The notes beneath the pieces were generated by a model, which saw nothing but the letters and a program-made list of their open reading frames with translations, made no database searches and was not told where the DNA came from. Source: Arthrinium phaeospermum (lineage: Eukaryota; Ascomycota; Sordariomycetes; Amphisphaeriales; Apiosporaceae). Taken from it: a stretch of 64,000 nt of DNA. A program made the position numbers and the translations under genes. Below, one piece after another: positions 32,596-45,387 of this stretch. Location of the stretch: NCBI GenBank assembly GCA_006503535.1, contig QYRS01000003.1:930001-994000 (forward strand). Reading direction: 5' to 3'. How positions within the stretch are numbered: the first letter of the stretch is position 1; each line of letters opens with the position of its first letter.

Positions 32596-32951
32596 GAGCC
32601 TATAGTGGAGGGTAGGGAGCAAAAGAGACCCGGGAATTACGTATTAAACCAAAAGAGCTTGTGTATCCGATATCATGGGGGCAAAAACCAGTGATCATTG
32701 CCATATCAAGTGGAATATAATACAAAACCTGGCAGGTTGGTCAAACATGCTCTTTCCGAGCTTTGGGACTCTATTAACTGTCTAGACGGGGTATTCGCCT
32801 GATTCGTAGAAGTATGATCATATGCAGCCTGGTGCCAAACGCCGCCGCCAACGCCAATAAGAACTCCGGCCCCGGACCAAAATGCTCGCTTGCTGAAATA
32901 CAGAGAACCAGAATGAATCAAATCAACCGACCCGCCGCGCGCGCATCCTGT
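32596..32951. other. intergenic between convergent genes
   Basis: 356 bp shared 3' flank; no feature seen. Confidence 0.5.
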
Positions 32952-34059
32952 CTATTTCATCCAGAACCACCGACCCTTTGGCTTCTCGTCGAGGATCTCC
33001 TCCGCGTGGACCGATTCGACTCCCACGGCCCGCATCAGCTTGTGGACGCCATGCAGCTCGACATCGATGGCCTTAACGGCGTCATCGCACCAACCGGCCC
33101 CGGCGCACCGCTTGCCCACCAGATGCACCTTTCCGGGCTCGAGGGTGACGCTCTTGTCGATGGTGCCGGTCAGCTTGCAGTCGAAGACGCCCTTGCGCGT
33201 GTCGAGGCGGCCCTTAACCTCCGCAAAGACCTTGCGCTCGCTGCTGTCCGCGCCGCCGCTCGTCTGGATCTCGAAGCTGCACGTGCCGAAGCTAATCTCA
33301 ATAGGACTAGGGTTGGCAATCCGCAGCACGATCTGCACGTCGGCAGCACCGTTCTTTTCGGACGTCACCTGATCGACGGTGACGCGCGGGCCGTCCATGC
33401 CCTTCATCTGCATCGTCTTGCTGTAGACGATGCTGCGCGGGCCGACGCCCAGCGCTTTGACGTCGCAGCGGCCATTGCGGAGGTCCAGCACGGCCGCCGT
33501 CTCCTCCATCACTTGGCCGACAAAGTCGAGCAGGGCGGCCTTGTTGGTGATCTTGACGAGCTGGTTGTTAACCAGGACGCGGGCCCCGTTCATGCTGGTG
33601 TTCAGGGGCGGCATGAAGATCTGCCCGAAGCAGTCCCCCTTGCTGTTGTGAAGATCCAGGGTCATGGGGGAGATTGATGCCGGGACTGGGCCGGTGTTGG
33701 TGGCACGAGCATCCACCGAAATGTGAAAGGTGCTAAAAGGAGGCGAGAGAAGTCAACATCGTGTTCCCGTCCGTCAAATCTGCCATGACAAACCCTTCCT
33801 TTCACCGCCCTTTCTATTCTACGTTTGTACGGTTCGGTTCGGCTGCTGTTGCATGTAGCACTCACGAACGCACGCACGCACGCACACACCACACAGAGGG
33901 GAAGAAATGCAGGTTTACTTACTCTTCAGTAACATTGCTGATGCGAACCAGTGAGACATCCAAACGACTGTAGTGAAGAATGCATTTGATGATCTTATCA
34001 AAGGCGGATTCCATTTGGCCGGTGTGTGTCTGAACGAGTCCCTGGAAGCTGAAGTCCAT
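32952..34059 (-). CDS. DUF3712 (LEA14-like fold) protein
   Basis: Two exons (34059-33923 and 33732-32952) over a 190-nt intron (GTAAGT...TTTTAG) give 305 residues. Exon 1 from a good ATG context (CACAACATGG) encodes MDFSFQGLVQTHTGQMESAF; the join restores TEDTFHISVDARATNTGPV, which is continuous with exon 2. The build (FHISVDARATNTGPVPASI, later VLVNNQLVKITNKAALLDFV) fits fungal DUF3712 proteins, beta-sandwich repeats related to water-stress LEA14 domains. Many family members carry an N-terminal membrane helix; none is visible here, so an upstream exon could be missing. Cys-rich VGKRCAGAGWCDD near the end. Function unknown. Confidence 0.8.
33863..33896. repeat. CACG/CA microsatellite in DUF3712 intron
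   Basis: CACGAACGCACGCACGCACGCACACACC run inside the intron of the DUF3712 gene, close to its donor side. Confidence 0.7.
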
Positions 34060-37000
34060 GTTGTGTCCTTTTCTCTTTTAGTAAGGACGATAGTGTGTGT
34101 GCCTGCTTTAACTGGGGTTTTTGGTTTCTGTTTGTTTGTGTAAACGGGCAAGTCGAGTCGTGAGGCCAAACAAACAGGTTTCTCCTCCAAAAAGTTCAAG
34201 AGGGTGTCCCAACAATGTTCCAGATCGAAAAAAGAAGGCGATGATGGGGTGACCTCTGGGGTTCAGAATGAGCGGTGTTGCGTCCTTCTTTGCAGTGTTG
34301 TGGCCTGTTGAGCCACACAGATTTGCATGATTGATTAGGGGGACGCGTGGGAGAGTGGATAGTGGGGGGTTATTTGATGTGCTGTGCACCGGCACTCGAT
34401 GTGATTGATGGGTCGCCACCATGGAAGATCCATAATGATCAACTCTTGGTACAGGTAGATAAGCCTGATCGCCATAGTGTACAGGGGAAGGCGCGATGCG
34501 AGTGCGATCGGGGAGTGCGGGTGACTATGGGTGATTGATGATCAAAAAGTCGTGAGCAACACGCGGTCCTGTCTTGGGTGTGATCCAAAATCCAGGCCTG
34601 AGGTACGCTCACATGGAAGATTGAACGACCAAACTTCCAGTGCGGGCGGTTGATAGGATGGCCGGCTTCGGTGAACCAGCAGAGCTGCTGGCTGCTGCTC
34701 TGTCCTAAAGTCAAGTCACTTGATGCGATTCCAAGTTGGGCAGCCATAGCCACTACCGGTATAACCACCCCTGAACACATGATCTATAATTTACTATACA
34801 GAATGAAGACATAGCAAGAAACTAGGTAGCTAAAGAACGTCGCCAATTGGCAAGTCATTGGAAGTTGTGTAACCAGGCCTGGATCATGTAACCAAGGCCT
34901 AGATCAATCCAATCAATGTTGCATCTCAGCTGAGGCAATGCGCGCTAGTGGCAGGGCGTTTTGGGTGCACTAAGCCTTCCCCGCCCACACCCGAAAATGC
35001 AGGCTTCTCAGCTAAGTACATTCGACTCGGCGGGTTTACCGTAGTTCTCTCGCAATCTTAATCTCTCGATGGCCAGAAAAATGTCTTCTTTGGTTTCTTC
35101 GCTTGTGACTTCAATTGAGAGTTATTGAGCTTTTGATTAAAAAATCAGGCGAAAGGAAATGATGCATGTTGAAACTATCGAGCTTCGCTTCTGCGTCCAC
35201 AGAAAGAAAGGCAATGGAGCTGTTGTTCCTCCTCGCCCTTCGGCCTCGCCTGAGACTGAGACGAATGAGCCTCCTTGTGCGACTCGCGACATGGCTGATT
35301 TGGGGCCAGCTGGAGGAACATGACGCTGGGCAAACACTACATACCATCTGAGATGTCGCCAGGAACAGAGGGGAGTTACTGCAGTGACGTTGGGAAGCAT
35401 GCAAATGACAGAACTCCGTTTGCTCGGATTGTCAGGCTGATGATGGCATTGAACTTTGATGAGCATATCTCCGCGGGGTTCCGCCCCTCTATGAGTCTGT
35501 CACTTCAGTCGGTTCTCGCGACTGTGGTAATAAACAGCCAAGGCCCAAGAGATATCTACGATCCGGTGTCTCGCAAGGGAAAAGACCTGTCAGAGAGCAC
35601 ACTGGTCGCTCCAGTTTGGAGCATCAACTGATGCATGGATACTAATCTCGACCAAATTGTCAGGGAGACCAGCTTATATATTGCCTCAAGACTCATGTCA
35701 GCAGCGCTTTACGCAAATTAGAGGGCTGCAATCTATTAGCCTAGGGCCACTTTTCGGGTCAAAAACTACATGTTAGCCACGAACCCAATAGCCCCCGTTT
35801 CCAGGGCTCCTGGTTGACAATGCTGGGGTAATCCGCCATGGGCCCGTCGGGGCTCTTTGTTATTTCTCGCAGGCCCCCCAGCAGCTGCCGAGACGGGGCC
35901 AAGCGCGGATTGGGACAAAGGGGGCTCGGGGGCTAAGCTGCATAACGTAGGTAGCACTTTAGAAACGAATGCGAATAGGCTGTTGGATCGTCGCTTTTTA
36001 GTGCTACGTAAGCGCGAGGGGCATGGGGGTTAGAGGATGCCGTGGCCGCGTCGTTTGTATTCCTAAATAGTAAAAAGCCACGAATACGGCTTACATGCAG
36101 CCTCGGCAGCGGATGTTGGATGGAGGAAAGAAGCAGAGCAAAAACAGGCCGATAGAAACAGATGATGGCAGCCAAGCACGTCCCGAGGAAACCAATAGTG
36201 GGAATTCGCTCGTGAATGAGGGCGTTGTTATCCATATTTATAATTAAGCATCCATAAATAATGCTGTCAGACACGAGTATTCTGGAGTATCCCAGCAGGG
36301 CAGCGTCTCATTTCAGGGATCAACAGGGGAAAGGCGCAGGTGTGTCGAAGGAATTGGACCCTGTTTGACGCCCGACCGGGGGAGGACAGTAGCGGCAAAT
36401 GATGAACGGGAAGCGCTGCGATTCGCTCGGTAGTAGGACGTCACTGCTTTGAATGCTTGGATGCGAGGACGGCACGGACGGAACTGTGGTCTAGTTGGGC
36501 CTTATCCTCAGCTTCAGCTTGGGACCCCAAATTCAACTTTGCCCATCTTCAAAGTGCCATATCCGTAGGAGAAACTTTGTCGTCTGTTTACATTCTTCGT
36601 GGCCTGCCTACGGACGCTGTGCTGCTGCCGTTCAGATACTTGGATCAAATATTTGGCATTCCACCTCGAGTTTATGCATGTCTTGGTTTTGACTGGCTGC
36701 AAGCAACCGAACCCCTCCACAGACACACCCGCACGCCCTTGCAGATAGGTCTTCAGCGGGCATTGAACTCGAGCTCCCTTGACTCGCCAGACTGACTAGC
36801 TACTGCTGCTATTGCTACTACTGCTACGACTTCGACCTTGCATTGCATTGATTGCTTGCACCTGCGCTGCGCTGCACTACACTTGGTCACGTTTACATCG
36901 ATCTACCTACCTACGTCGTTTTTGGTCAATTCTGCCGGACTGTGCCTCATCTGGGATGACCAGTCGTTGACGTGACCCAATATGTGATTGCGCCGAGTTA

Positions 37001-37100
37001 ACGAGTATTGAACGTTATGCTATTAGCGGGATAGGCAAGGTAACTTGACCGAAATCGCAGTGCAGGTGGGAACGGAACACTACCTAGAAACGGGAAAGCA
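34060..37100. other. 3 kb without a recognisable gene
   Basis: Includes the promoters of the DUF3712 gene (left) and HECT gene (right). A 113-codon frame at 36274-35933 (-) has hydrophobic runs but no recognisable domain. CTACCTACCTACG at about 36902-36914 and GCTACTGCTGCTATTGCTAC at about 36798-36818 are simple repeats. Confidence 0.5.
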
Positions 37101-40100
37101 ATGGCGTCACGATCAACTCGAGCAGCTACGTCCTGGGAAAACGGGAATAGGTGCCCAGCCATGTCTATGTCGGCAGCCGCGATCCAACACCGCGGGCCTC
37201 CTTCGCCACAGCGCAGGAATGGCACCACCACGCGAGCCCCTATGCCGACTCCGCGATTGAACGCTCCCGGGCTGGAATCCCTCTATCGCGGCCCACAAGT
37301 GCAACTCGTAGACAGCAGCTCCGAAGAGGACGACGACTTTCTTGGCACAAGACCCAAACCACCCTCGAAACCCTCCAACCGACACCCGTCGCATTCCCGA
37401 TCAATGAGCCACCCATTCCCCTCTTTATTCTCAATCAAGAAGAAAAAGAACATCGGCCTCGACGAATCGACCGATGACGACTACACACCCCCAGACCAGG
37501 GATGACCTCCTCTGGACCGAGCATGGCGTCGACATCGTCGCGCAAGCCGCAGCGCGGGCCCATCGACTTTCGCAACGGGAACTGCATGACTTGTGGTGGG
37601 CTGGTGAGGTGGCCGAAAGAGCTGGACACATTCAGGTGCACCATCTGCCTGACCATCAACGACCTGAAGCCGCTGGAGTACAGCAACAACAATGGCGACG
37701 CCGCGAAACCCACGATCGCCCCGACAACCCCGTCGCTCGAGCACACCAAGCATCTCGTACAAGAGAGCCTGCGGCTTTCGATGCGACACTATACAGAATC
37801 TGCCGGCCGCGCAGTGAGTCCTGGGAAATGGCCGCGACGGTCCTCGTCTCGCGGAAGCGACGATTACTTCTCCCAGCCGGCATTTCGGGAACGGCATCAG
37901 AGATCGGCCTCGAGGGGCACGCCACCTATATATGTGCGCACGCCAGTCTTCGACGAGTTTCCTGACGAAAGCACCGAGTCCAATCCGCCTAGCCAAAAGG
38001 GAGATGCGAGTAGAGCGTATTCGACCTCTTACCCTGACCAGCGCAGTTCTGGCTTTCCTCTGCGCTCACCAGCTGCGCCTGCGCCTGCGCCGCCCAATCC
38101 GCTCGACCCGAAGTCCATTTTCAGACCGGTGGAGGAATATCTTATGGCCTGCTTCCGGTCCCACGACCATTTCAACGCAGCATTCGTCGCGCAGCGTGTA
38201 AGCTTTAGCTCCTCGCGCCCGCCTCCGTTCAGAATACCGAGGAAGCCGGTGCCGGAGAAGCCCTTGCCGGAGAAGCCCCTGCCGGACAAACCCCTGCCGG
38301 ACACTCCTCGGCGAGAAAAAGTGTCCGCGGCGGAGGAACCTGTGGTAACCGATCAGCTTGACCCCAGGATGTTGCTCTTGGGCAACATCGCCGAGAACGG
38401 TATGTGGTGGACAGGCAACCAGCAAGATGTGCCTCCTGGCAGAGCCAGATCAGCACGAAAAGACGAGGCGCACGCCCTCGTCACCTCACGAACGCCGCGA
38501 ATCGATTGGGGGCTTGTGATGGAATGGTATCACACCATAATCAATGCTGCCGAAGGATGGGCTTCAGTGTATGACGAGCTGGTACAGAAGGACCCTTCAA
38601 AGTCACTGCCTGACTCTGAGCGAAGCCGCTTTGAGGCGCTCGTCCTCGACGCTCAAGAACACTTACAGCGGGCGTTACTCAAGTGCACCGAGAATCTGCT
38701 CAAGAGACCAGGGCGCGTACTCAAGAGTCCAGAAGATATACGTTTTCTCTTACTCATCCTCGCCAACCCACTACTTCAGTCCGGCCACAAGACCTATTCC
38801 GGAACACTCCCTCAGACTCCCCGGGAGAGGCCAGGGCCTGCAACTAGCCAAAGAGAGAGCCCGGAAAAGAGCGCCGCAGGCCGACATTCGGGGATTATCA
38901 AGCGGATCATGGGTCTCTTGTCCAATGCCACCGAAGTGTGTCATCACCACCTGGTAACTTGGTTTTCTAGGCTGCCTGAGCATTTGTTTTTACAATTCAA
39001 GGACCTCATCGGGGGTTTCGTGACCTACCGCCTTACACGTCAAGATACGAAGAAGCGCGAGCAGAAAATAGACGTGACAGCTGGATTAATTCCTCAGATG
39101 TCTAACAGCCGGACGAATAACACCCCTGCCACACTTCATGCCGCACTTGAGGCCACCAATGCCTCGAGGAAGCAGAAGAAGCCCCCGGAACCACCAAAGA
39201 GGCTCCCCTATGTTGACGATTGGCAAATCAAGGCCGCAGCGAAAGTAATGGCCCTGGTCTTTGCCGCGAACAATCTGACCCATGTCCGGCGGAACGAGGT
39301 GAGCACCCGGCACGCGCATGGGCATCTGTTGGCCACGAGCGATTTCTACAACTCGTTGCTCGACTGTATGGACTTCAAGGCGGACTTTGAGGAGTGGGAA
39401 GCTCGAAAGGGCAAGTTCGCCTTCTGCCAGTACCCCTTCTTCCTCAGCATCTGGGCCAAGATACAGATTCTCGAATTCGATGCCAAGCGACAAATGGCCG
39501 GCAAAGCGCGGGAGGCTTTCTTTGATAGTATCCTGTCACATCGGAGCTACACTCAGTACCTGTTTCTCAGCGTTCGCCGGGACTGTCTCGTCGAAGACAG
39601 TCTCAAACAAGTCAGCGAGGTGGTGGGAAGTGGCAGCGAGGACATCAAGAAAGGGCTACGTATCGAGTTCCGTGGTGAAGAAGGCATCGATGCAGGTGGG
39701 CTTCGAAAGGAGTGGTTCTTGCTGCTTGTCCGGGAGGTCTTCAACCCGGATCATGGTAAGTTGATATCTCTTATTGACCACAGTGAATAAATGTAGCTGA
39801 CCAGCCCAGGCCTATTCGTCTTTGACGAAGACTCGCAGTACTGCTACTTTAACCCCCATACGTTCGAGACTTCGGATCAATACTTTCTTGTTGGCGTCCT
39901 ACTAGGACTGGCCATCTACAACTCTACGATTTTAGACATCGCTCTCCCGCCTTTCGCATTCAGGAAACTGCTGGCTGCCGCCCCTCAATCAACTACCAGC
40001 AATTCCGCCTTTCACCAGCGGTCGGTTATGGCGTACACGCTGGATGAACTGGCCGAGTATCGGCCTCGCCTTGCCCGTGGCCTTCGCCAACTTCTGGAAT

Positions 40101-40747
40101 TCGAAGGCGATGTAGAATCTACTTTCTGCTTGGACTTTGTGATTGACGTCGACAAATACGGCGAGCGGGTTCGCGTTCCCCTTTGTCCAGGCGGTGACCT
40201 TAAGACGGTCACGAACAGCAACCGGCGGGAATACGTCGACCTCTACGTTCGATACTTGCTGGACACGTCGGTCAGCCGCCAGTTTGAGCCGTTCAAGCGC
40301 GGTTTCTTCACCGTGTGCGGTGGCAACGCCTTGTCCCTCTTCCGACCCGAGGAAATTGAGCTTCTGGTGAGAGGATCGGACGAGCCGTTGGACATCACCG
40401 CTCTCCGGGCCGTCGCGACTTACTCCAGCTGGAACGGCTCCGACAAGGTGGCGCCAGAGCCCGAGGGCGAGCCGTCGGTCGAGTGGTTTTGGGAGTCATT
40501 CGGCGCGGCGACACCCAAAGACCAGCGCCGCCTTGTTTCTTTCATCACGGGGAGCGACCGGATCCCGGCCACGGGCGCCGCCTCCCTTGTCATCAAGATT
40601 ACCTGCCTCGGACCCGACACAGGACGATACCCCTCGGCGCGCACATGTTTCAATGTTTTGAACCTTTATCGATACCAAACTCGGGAACGCCTCGAGACGT
40701 CACTATGGCGTGCCGTTAATGATAGCGAAGGCTTTGGGCTTCGCTGA
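37101..40747 (+). CDS. HECT-type E3 ubiquitin ligase (Hul4-like), N-terminal frame break
   Basis: The main frame runs 37502-39755, then a 54-nt intron (GTAAGT...CCCAG), then 39810-40747: 1063 residues. It opens with a zinc-binding-like pair (CMTCGG...FRCTIC), has a long linker with a Pro/Lys repeat, and ends in a full HECT domain with catalytic Cys at about 1031 in SARTCFNVLNLY. HECT ligases accept ubiquitin on this Cys before passing it to substrate. Upstream, 37101-37500 encodes about 130 more residues (RGPQVQLVDSSSEEDDDFLG) of N-terminal character, but in another frame: it ends at TGA 37503-37505. One extra C in the CCCCC run near 37488-37492 would fuse both parts. Either a base-calling error, a real frameshift with start at 37502, or an unrecognised intron. 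Confidence 0.9.
38243..38302 (+). repeat. four 15-nt coding repeats in HECT gene
   Basis: Four tandem units encode KPVPE, KPLPE, KPLPD, KPLPD. A short in-frame proline-rich minisatellite in the disordered linker, which may vary in length between strains. Confidence 0.8.
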
Positions 40748-43700
40748 AGAATGATGACGTTTTGTCGGTCGGTCTCTCTATCCATCCTACTGTTATACGA
40801 TGTCACAACACATTATACGGCGTTACACACTTGTTATTATTGGCTGGTCACATGGATAGACATACAGACAGAGACCATGGCGGTGGATTGAAGGGATAGA
40901 CGGATATCACATGAAGAAGACGTGTAGGATGAGGAGAGGAGGAAGTACCATTGCATAACAGACAGTCTTATCATACCCCAGAGCTATGACTCTACACTTT
41001 TGTTTCTAGGCCAATCCAATTTCCTTGGTTCAATTTCTGCAACTGGTCTTTATTTCCAAACCGTGCTTGGTGATTGAATCGCTTTCGCTCTCTTATCTTG
41101 GCTTTACGGCGGAGTCGTGTCTCAATCTCAACCGACTCCGGGCAGCATGATTACAACAATTTGAAGAGCATGCGTTTGTTAACCAACTTATAGTCTCCTA
41201 GATCGTATTCTTCGGGCTAAATGGGAATAAGCCCAAATGCCTGGGATCATGGTCTTGAGCACGGAATCGCTCTGCAAGGATAGCAGCTTCAATGCGTGCC
41301 GTTCGTGTCATCGGTCATCACAACACTCGCTTGAGGCAGTAAGTGGCCCCCTACCCGATGCCATCAAGTCAGTGAGGCTGCCGGTTAACCGCTGTGCTGA
41401 TTCAAAATATTACGACCAAGGCATCAAGCGATTCTCATAGATAAGGACCAGACTTGGTGCCACCAGACCGAGCGCGCAAGGCTTGTAAGCTACCTGCATG
41501 AAGAATGTCGAGACCTGTATGGGCTGGTAACTTGGCAGTTCTCTCTCCTCTTCTGCTCTTGCTTGCCCACAACGTGGTCGCCCATGGGGGGGATAGAGGG
41601 GTAGCTGCATGCCCGCCCGAGTCAGGCCCGCAGGCGGCTCTCGCAACCTCTTGAAACGGACTCGTGCCTGTGGGATGCTAGTCAGATGCCGAGCAAAATG
41701 CCTAGTTCTTGAATTGGCATGCAGGCCGAGGAGGGGTATTCTGTATGCCATCTGCGCGAACTGCAGCATCGTGTTCGTCTCTATGCGAGGAACGGCATCC
41801 ACTACATGGATGCACGTTATGATAGCGCGAACCATGGGGCTCCAAGCCTCAAACCAGTGTGTCTGGTTTGTTCATCTACCTGTCTGATTAGGTGCAATCG
41901 TGCGTGACGCGGGCGGGCAGTCGACTTTCTCCCTGCTTGGCCATCTTAGATCTGCTGCTCTGGGCTGCAGACAATATTGTATTATGAAGTAATCGTACAG
42001 ATCTCACCTGTTTTGAGGTTCATCTAGATTCGTCACCGCCCTCCTCCTTCTGTAAAGCCAACCGACTTCATATAATAACTGGCTATCATCATCGTCTCAT
42101 CCCTCGACGAGAGTTGACCCGCTCCCGTGACTGACAGGAGCTTGAACCACCAATATGTTTCTTTGCTATGCGGCTACGTGCCCAGATAAACATCCTACTC
42201 GCATATTCCGTCCAAAGCCCTTCACCGCCAGGTTGGAAAATCGCCAAGTGCCGTTCTTCTGAGGGGGTTACTCGGGACCGAACTGCCCTGAGGGGTCTTC
42301 GCCAGCATCAGGGGACCGCATAAGCTTAATTGACAACGACAGTAACATCCACCTTTCCGAGTCAAGACGTTTGTTGGCCCCTGGGGGCCGCTCCTCGTCC
42401 TCAGAGGGACTCGTGTACTGTCAGGGGCCCTCGCTCTGGACATGACAGAGTGAGTAGATACGGAAGTTGTTACTTGTGCTTATTATCTGAGATCTCGTTG
42501 CGTATGAGTCGATGGGCTCGATGTTTTGGGTAGGGGTGTGTCAAGATGACTTAATCCTCAGTTCCCAATGCATATTGGTGAATATTCCAGCGGATTCTGC
42601 ATGCATGTAGGCCTCGGTGCTCGGTGTAACTAGTTTATGATCAAGACAATTGTTTTCAAATCGAATATCTGCCTTTTCGAGGAGGAATCTCAGGTTTATC
42701 GGCATAGGTTTACGGGCTGTGCTGGTATTCATACAGCCAAGCTAGAATCACCGCCACTCGCCAGTGATAATACTGCAAACACTATGATGGCTACTACGCA
42801 TTTGCACATGAAATAAGAAATGCAATACGATATGTGAAGTCGGCGGTCGCGGCACCGCTTTTCGTCTGATGTCAATAATAGTTTGATCGGAAAACTAGCG
42901 GGTTGCTTACTTGGTCGTCGAGTTTTCCCCCCTTTTCCCCCTATCCAATAGATGTCGTTGGATTCGCCGTCGCTATTCCAGATCTGGCAAGTCGGTCCCC
43001 TATGACGAAAGGAACTCGCTTCACCGACAAAACAAAGAGATAGGGTTACTAGCTCAACCTGTAAGGCCCGTAAGTAGATGCATAGATGCGGGATATTGCT
43101 CACGCGACACAGGTAAACAGCAAACCAGAGCTTCTGAAGCTCTCGAACTCATGGCCCTGCCTCCTCGTCGGCGTCTGGTATCTGGGGCAGTGTGCATATT
43201 GTGCATATCTCGAAACTCATAACTCATGATTGATGTGGGACTCGCGGACCAGGGGTTGACGATCGACCTAGTTTCTTCCCGGTCAGGATCTGCAGTGATA
43301 TAGGGCGCCGCATTACCCGCTCGTGGGTCGGCCAATCTCATACTGCTCGCTCGGTATAGGAGTTGTTCAAGCCAAGAGCTTATTCTTGGCTGTGATACCT
43401 TCACTTGGCAACTAGTTCCGTCCAATCTCTTCTGGCTCGACTGCGGGTTGCTCCTTGGACATGGTTATTTGACCCTGTTTGTTTCGTTTCACCCATTCTC
43501 AACCCAATATTCCAGCACCTTTTGCTACCTTATTCATTTCTGACAAGTGAACAAACTCATACGAAGCCGTGATCAACACGAACCTCCTTCAGTCTTGATA
43601 GCAGAGTTTCTTTCTTATTCTGTTCCCGGACACATTATCCAGACGTTACCTGAAGCACCGTCCTCCTCATTGTCATTCTAAAGCCTTTCTATTCAGGCGC

Positions 43701-43816
43701 TGGGGAGGGGCTCCGTAAACGAAACAGCATCCGAGCAGAATCCAGACGGGGCAATACCACAGGTGGAGGAGGCGACCAAAACGAGAAAACGATATTTCTT
43801 CATTCCACTCGTCACC
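40748..43816. other. 3 kb without a recognisable gene
   Basis: Short frames on both strands with no domain. The last 300 bp are pyrimidine-rich and likely hold the promoter and leader of the gene at 43817. GACATACAGACAGAGAC simple sequence near 40859. Confidence 0.5.
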
Positions 43817-44503
43817 ATGTCGGGCTCGGACGACAGCGGGAACATGGACGTGACGGCCGAGTCCATCATCGCCTTGGTGGGCATCGTGCTGGCCCTCCCG
43901 CCCTGCATCGTGCTCGTGTGGAAGTGGCGCATCATCCGCCGGGCCTTGCGGAGCGGGGAGCAGACCGTGGCCACCGAGGCCCCGCAAGAGGCAGCGCGCC
44001 GCCTTGACATGGACGACGTGACGCCGATCCTGCCTCTCCATCACAACCGCCGGGCCATGACGGGGTCGTCTACAAACACCAACGCGTCGGCGATGACGGA
44101 CAACTCCTCGGCGCCCTCGACAAAATCCAAAGCCTCCTCGACATTTAGCACCACCACCACAAACGCCTCATCGACGACGGACGTCTCGGTGTCGTCGGAG
44201 AAGCCCTCGGCGGTATCGTCAAAGGCCTCGTCCATAACCACTATAGACGAGTCGCCGGAGGAGTGTTCAACAGAAGAAACCTCCACCGAGACGACAAAGA
44301 CGACCCACTCCTTCGTGACGAACTTGATCGGCATGACGAAAAACCTCCTCCAAGAGGGCGACAACCTGATCTCGTCGCCCCAACGCATAGAGCTCGTCGT
44401 GGTCGAGGGCAAGGTCCAGAGCATACACCTGCTCTGCCGGACCAAGCTTTCGCCGCTGTTTCGGATACCGGGCTATCCATATTCCCTCGAGTCTCCTGTG
44501 TGA
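43817..44503 (+). CDS. Ser/Thr-rich single-pass membrane protein, unknown function
   Basis: 228-residue frame from ATG 43817 (GTCACCATGT), chosen over an in-frame start at 43763. Residues 1-14 are acidic, then one transmembrane segment at about 15-38 (SIIALVGIVLALPPCIVLVW) followed by basic WRIIRRALR. That order suggests an outside N-terminus and a cytosolic tail. The tail is a long Ser/Thr-rich low-complexity stretch (about 80-165), then a more ordered end. No signal peptide. No family recognised. Confidence 0.65.
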   Translation: MSGSDDSGNMDVTAESIIALVGIVLALPPCIVLVWKWRIIRRALRSGEQTVATEAPQEAARRLDMDDVTPILPLHHNRRAMTGSSTNTNASAMTDNSSAPSTKSKASSTFSTTTTNASSTTDVSVSSEKPSAVSSKASSITTIDESPEECSTEETSTETTKTTHSFVTNLIGMTKNLLQEGDNLISSPQRIELVVVEGKVQSIHLLCRTKLSPLFRIPGYPYSLESPV

Positions 44504-45387
44504 GACCGCAACCCTCAGCAGAATCCTTCTCTTCAAACGTTTATATACATACTGCCTTATAATCAGTCTGTCAGCTGTCTGCCAAAGGATGACCTTCTGA
44601 GGGCTTGCCTCTTCTTGATGAAAACTGGATCTGACACAAAACACATAATAGTACATAATGATCCCATTTACATTCACAACTACCTCTCTGCACATGTTCA
44701 GAAAACATACAGAACATGCCTGTCTGGCCTGCATCTGCTACACTTTACTGTCCGTTTTGATGGAGACCTCTCGAGGTGGGGACGGAAAAGGGCGTCGAAG
44801 CAGAAGCCTCATGTTTGGTCTCATTCACGGTCAATACATGAAAAGTACTAGATGGCGCTGGTTTCAAGACAAAGAAGACACTTGATTGCTAGCCTGTGTT
44901 CCGTCATGTACATAGTTGACGATAAGCGCTCGTTCCACTGTACATAGATATTATTAATCATGTTTACTTAACTGAAAATCTCAGAATCAGCTCAGTATGA
45001 AAAAAAAAGCCGAGGGACGTTAGCTAGGTATACATGATAAGTAAGACCAGAAGCGGATTGTTCACGTGGGTTTGTTTCTGGGTCTTGGTTCGGCGATTTT
45101 CGGTGTTCATCCCATCCTGTTCTGACGTTTATTCATTTTGATCCCGGAATGTAGAGGGCTTGGTTGGATATGTAATGACCGTGAGCAACACTTATCAGTG
45201 ATGAGCCAAGTGGCCGGCAAGGGGGTCACGGCAGTGGCAACAGGGAACAGTAATATCATTCGCAACCAGTGTCATATTTTGGTTCTTCTACTGCTTATGC
45301 ATACTTTATGCAAAACCGGATACATATCTATGGCGAAGTCGATGCCATTCATGAGCACAACAACACTAACTCAAGTTGATCAAACTC
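44504..45387. other. intergenic between convergent genes
   Basis: About 880 bp. Mostly AT-rich with small frames of no interest. An A9-type run lies near 45000. Confidence 0.5.

Noticed and set aside
32814..33677. 287-codon open frame opposite the DUF3712 gene
   Set aside because: Shadow frame; the minus-strand two-exon gene joins in phase and has family motifs.
35933..36274. 113-codon minus-strand frame with hydrophobic runs
   Set aside because: No domain, no supporting splice structure, and located in AT-rich intergenic DNA; could be real but cannot be supported.
36457..36795. 112-codon plus-strand frame upstream of the HECT gene
   Set aside because: No domain and no in-phase join to the HECT N-terminal frame.
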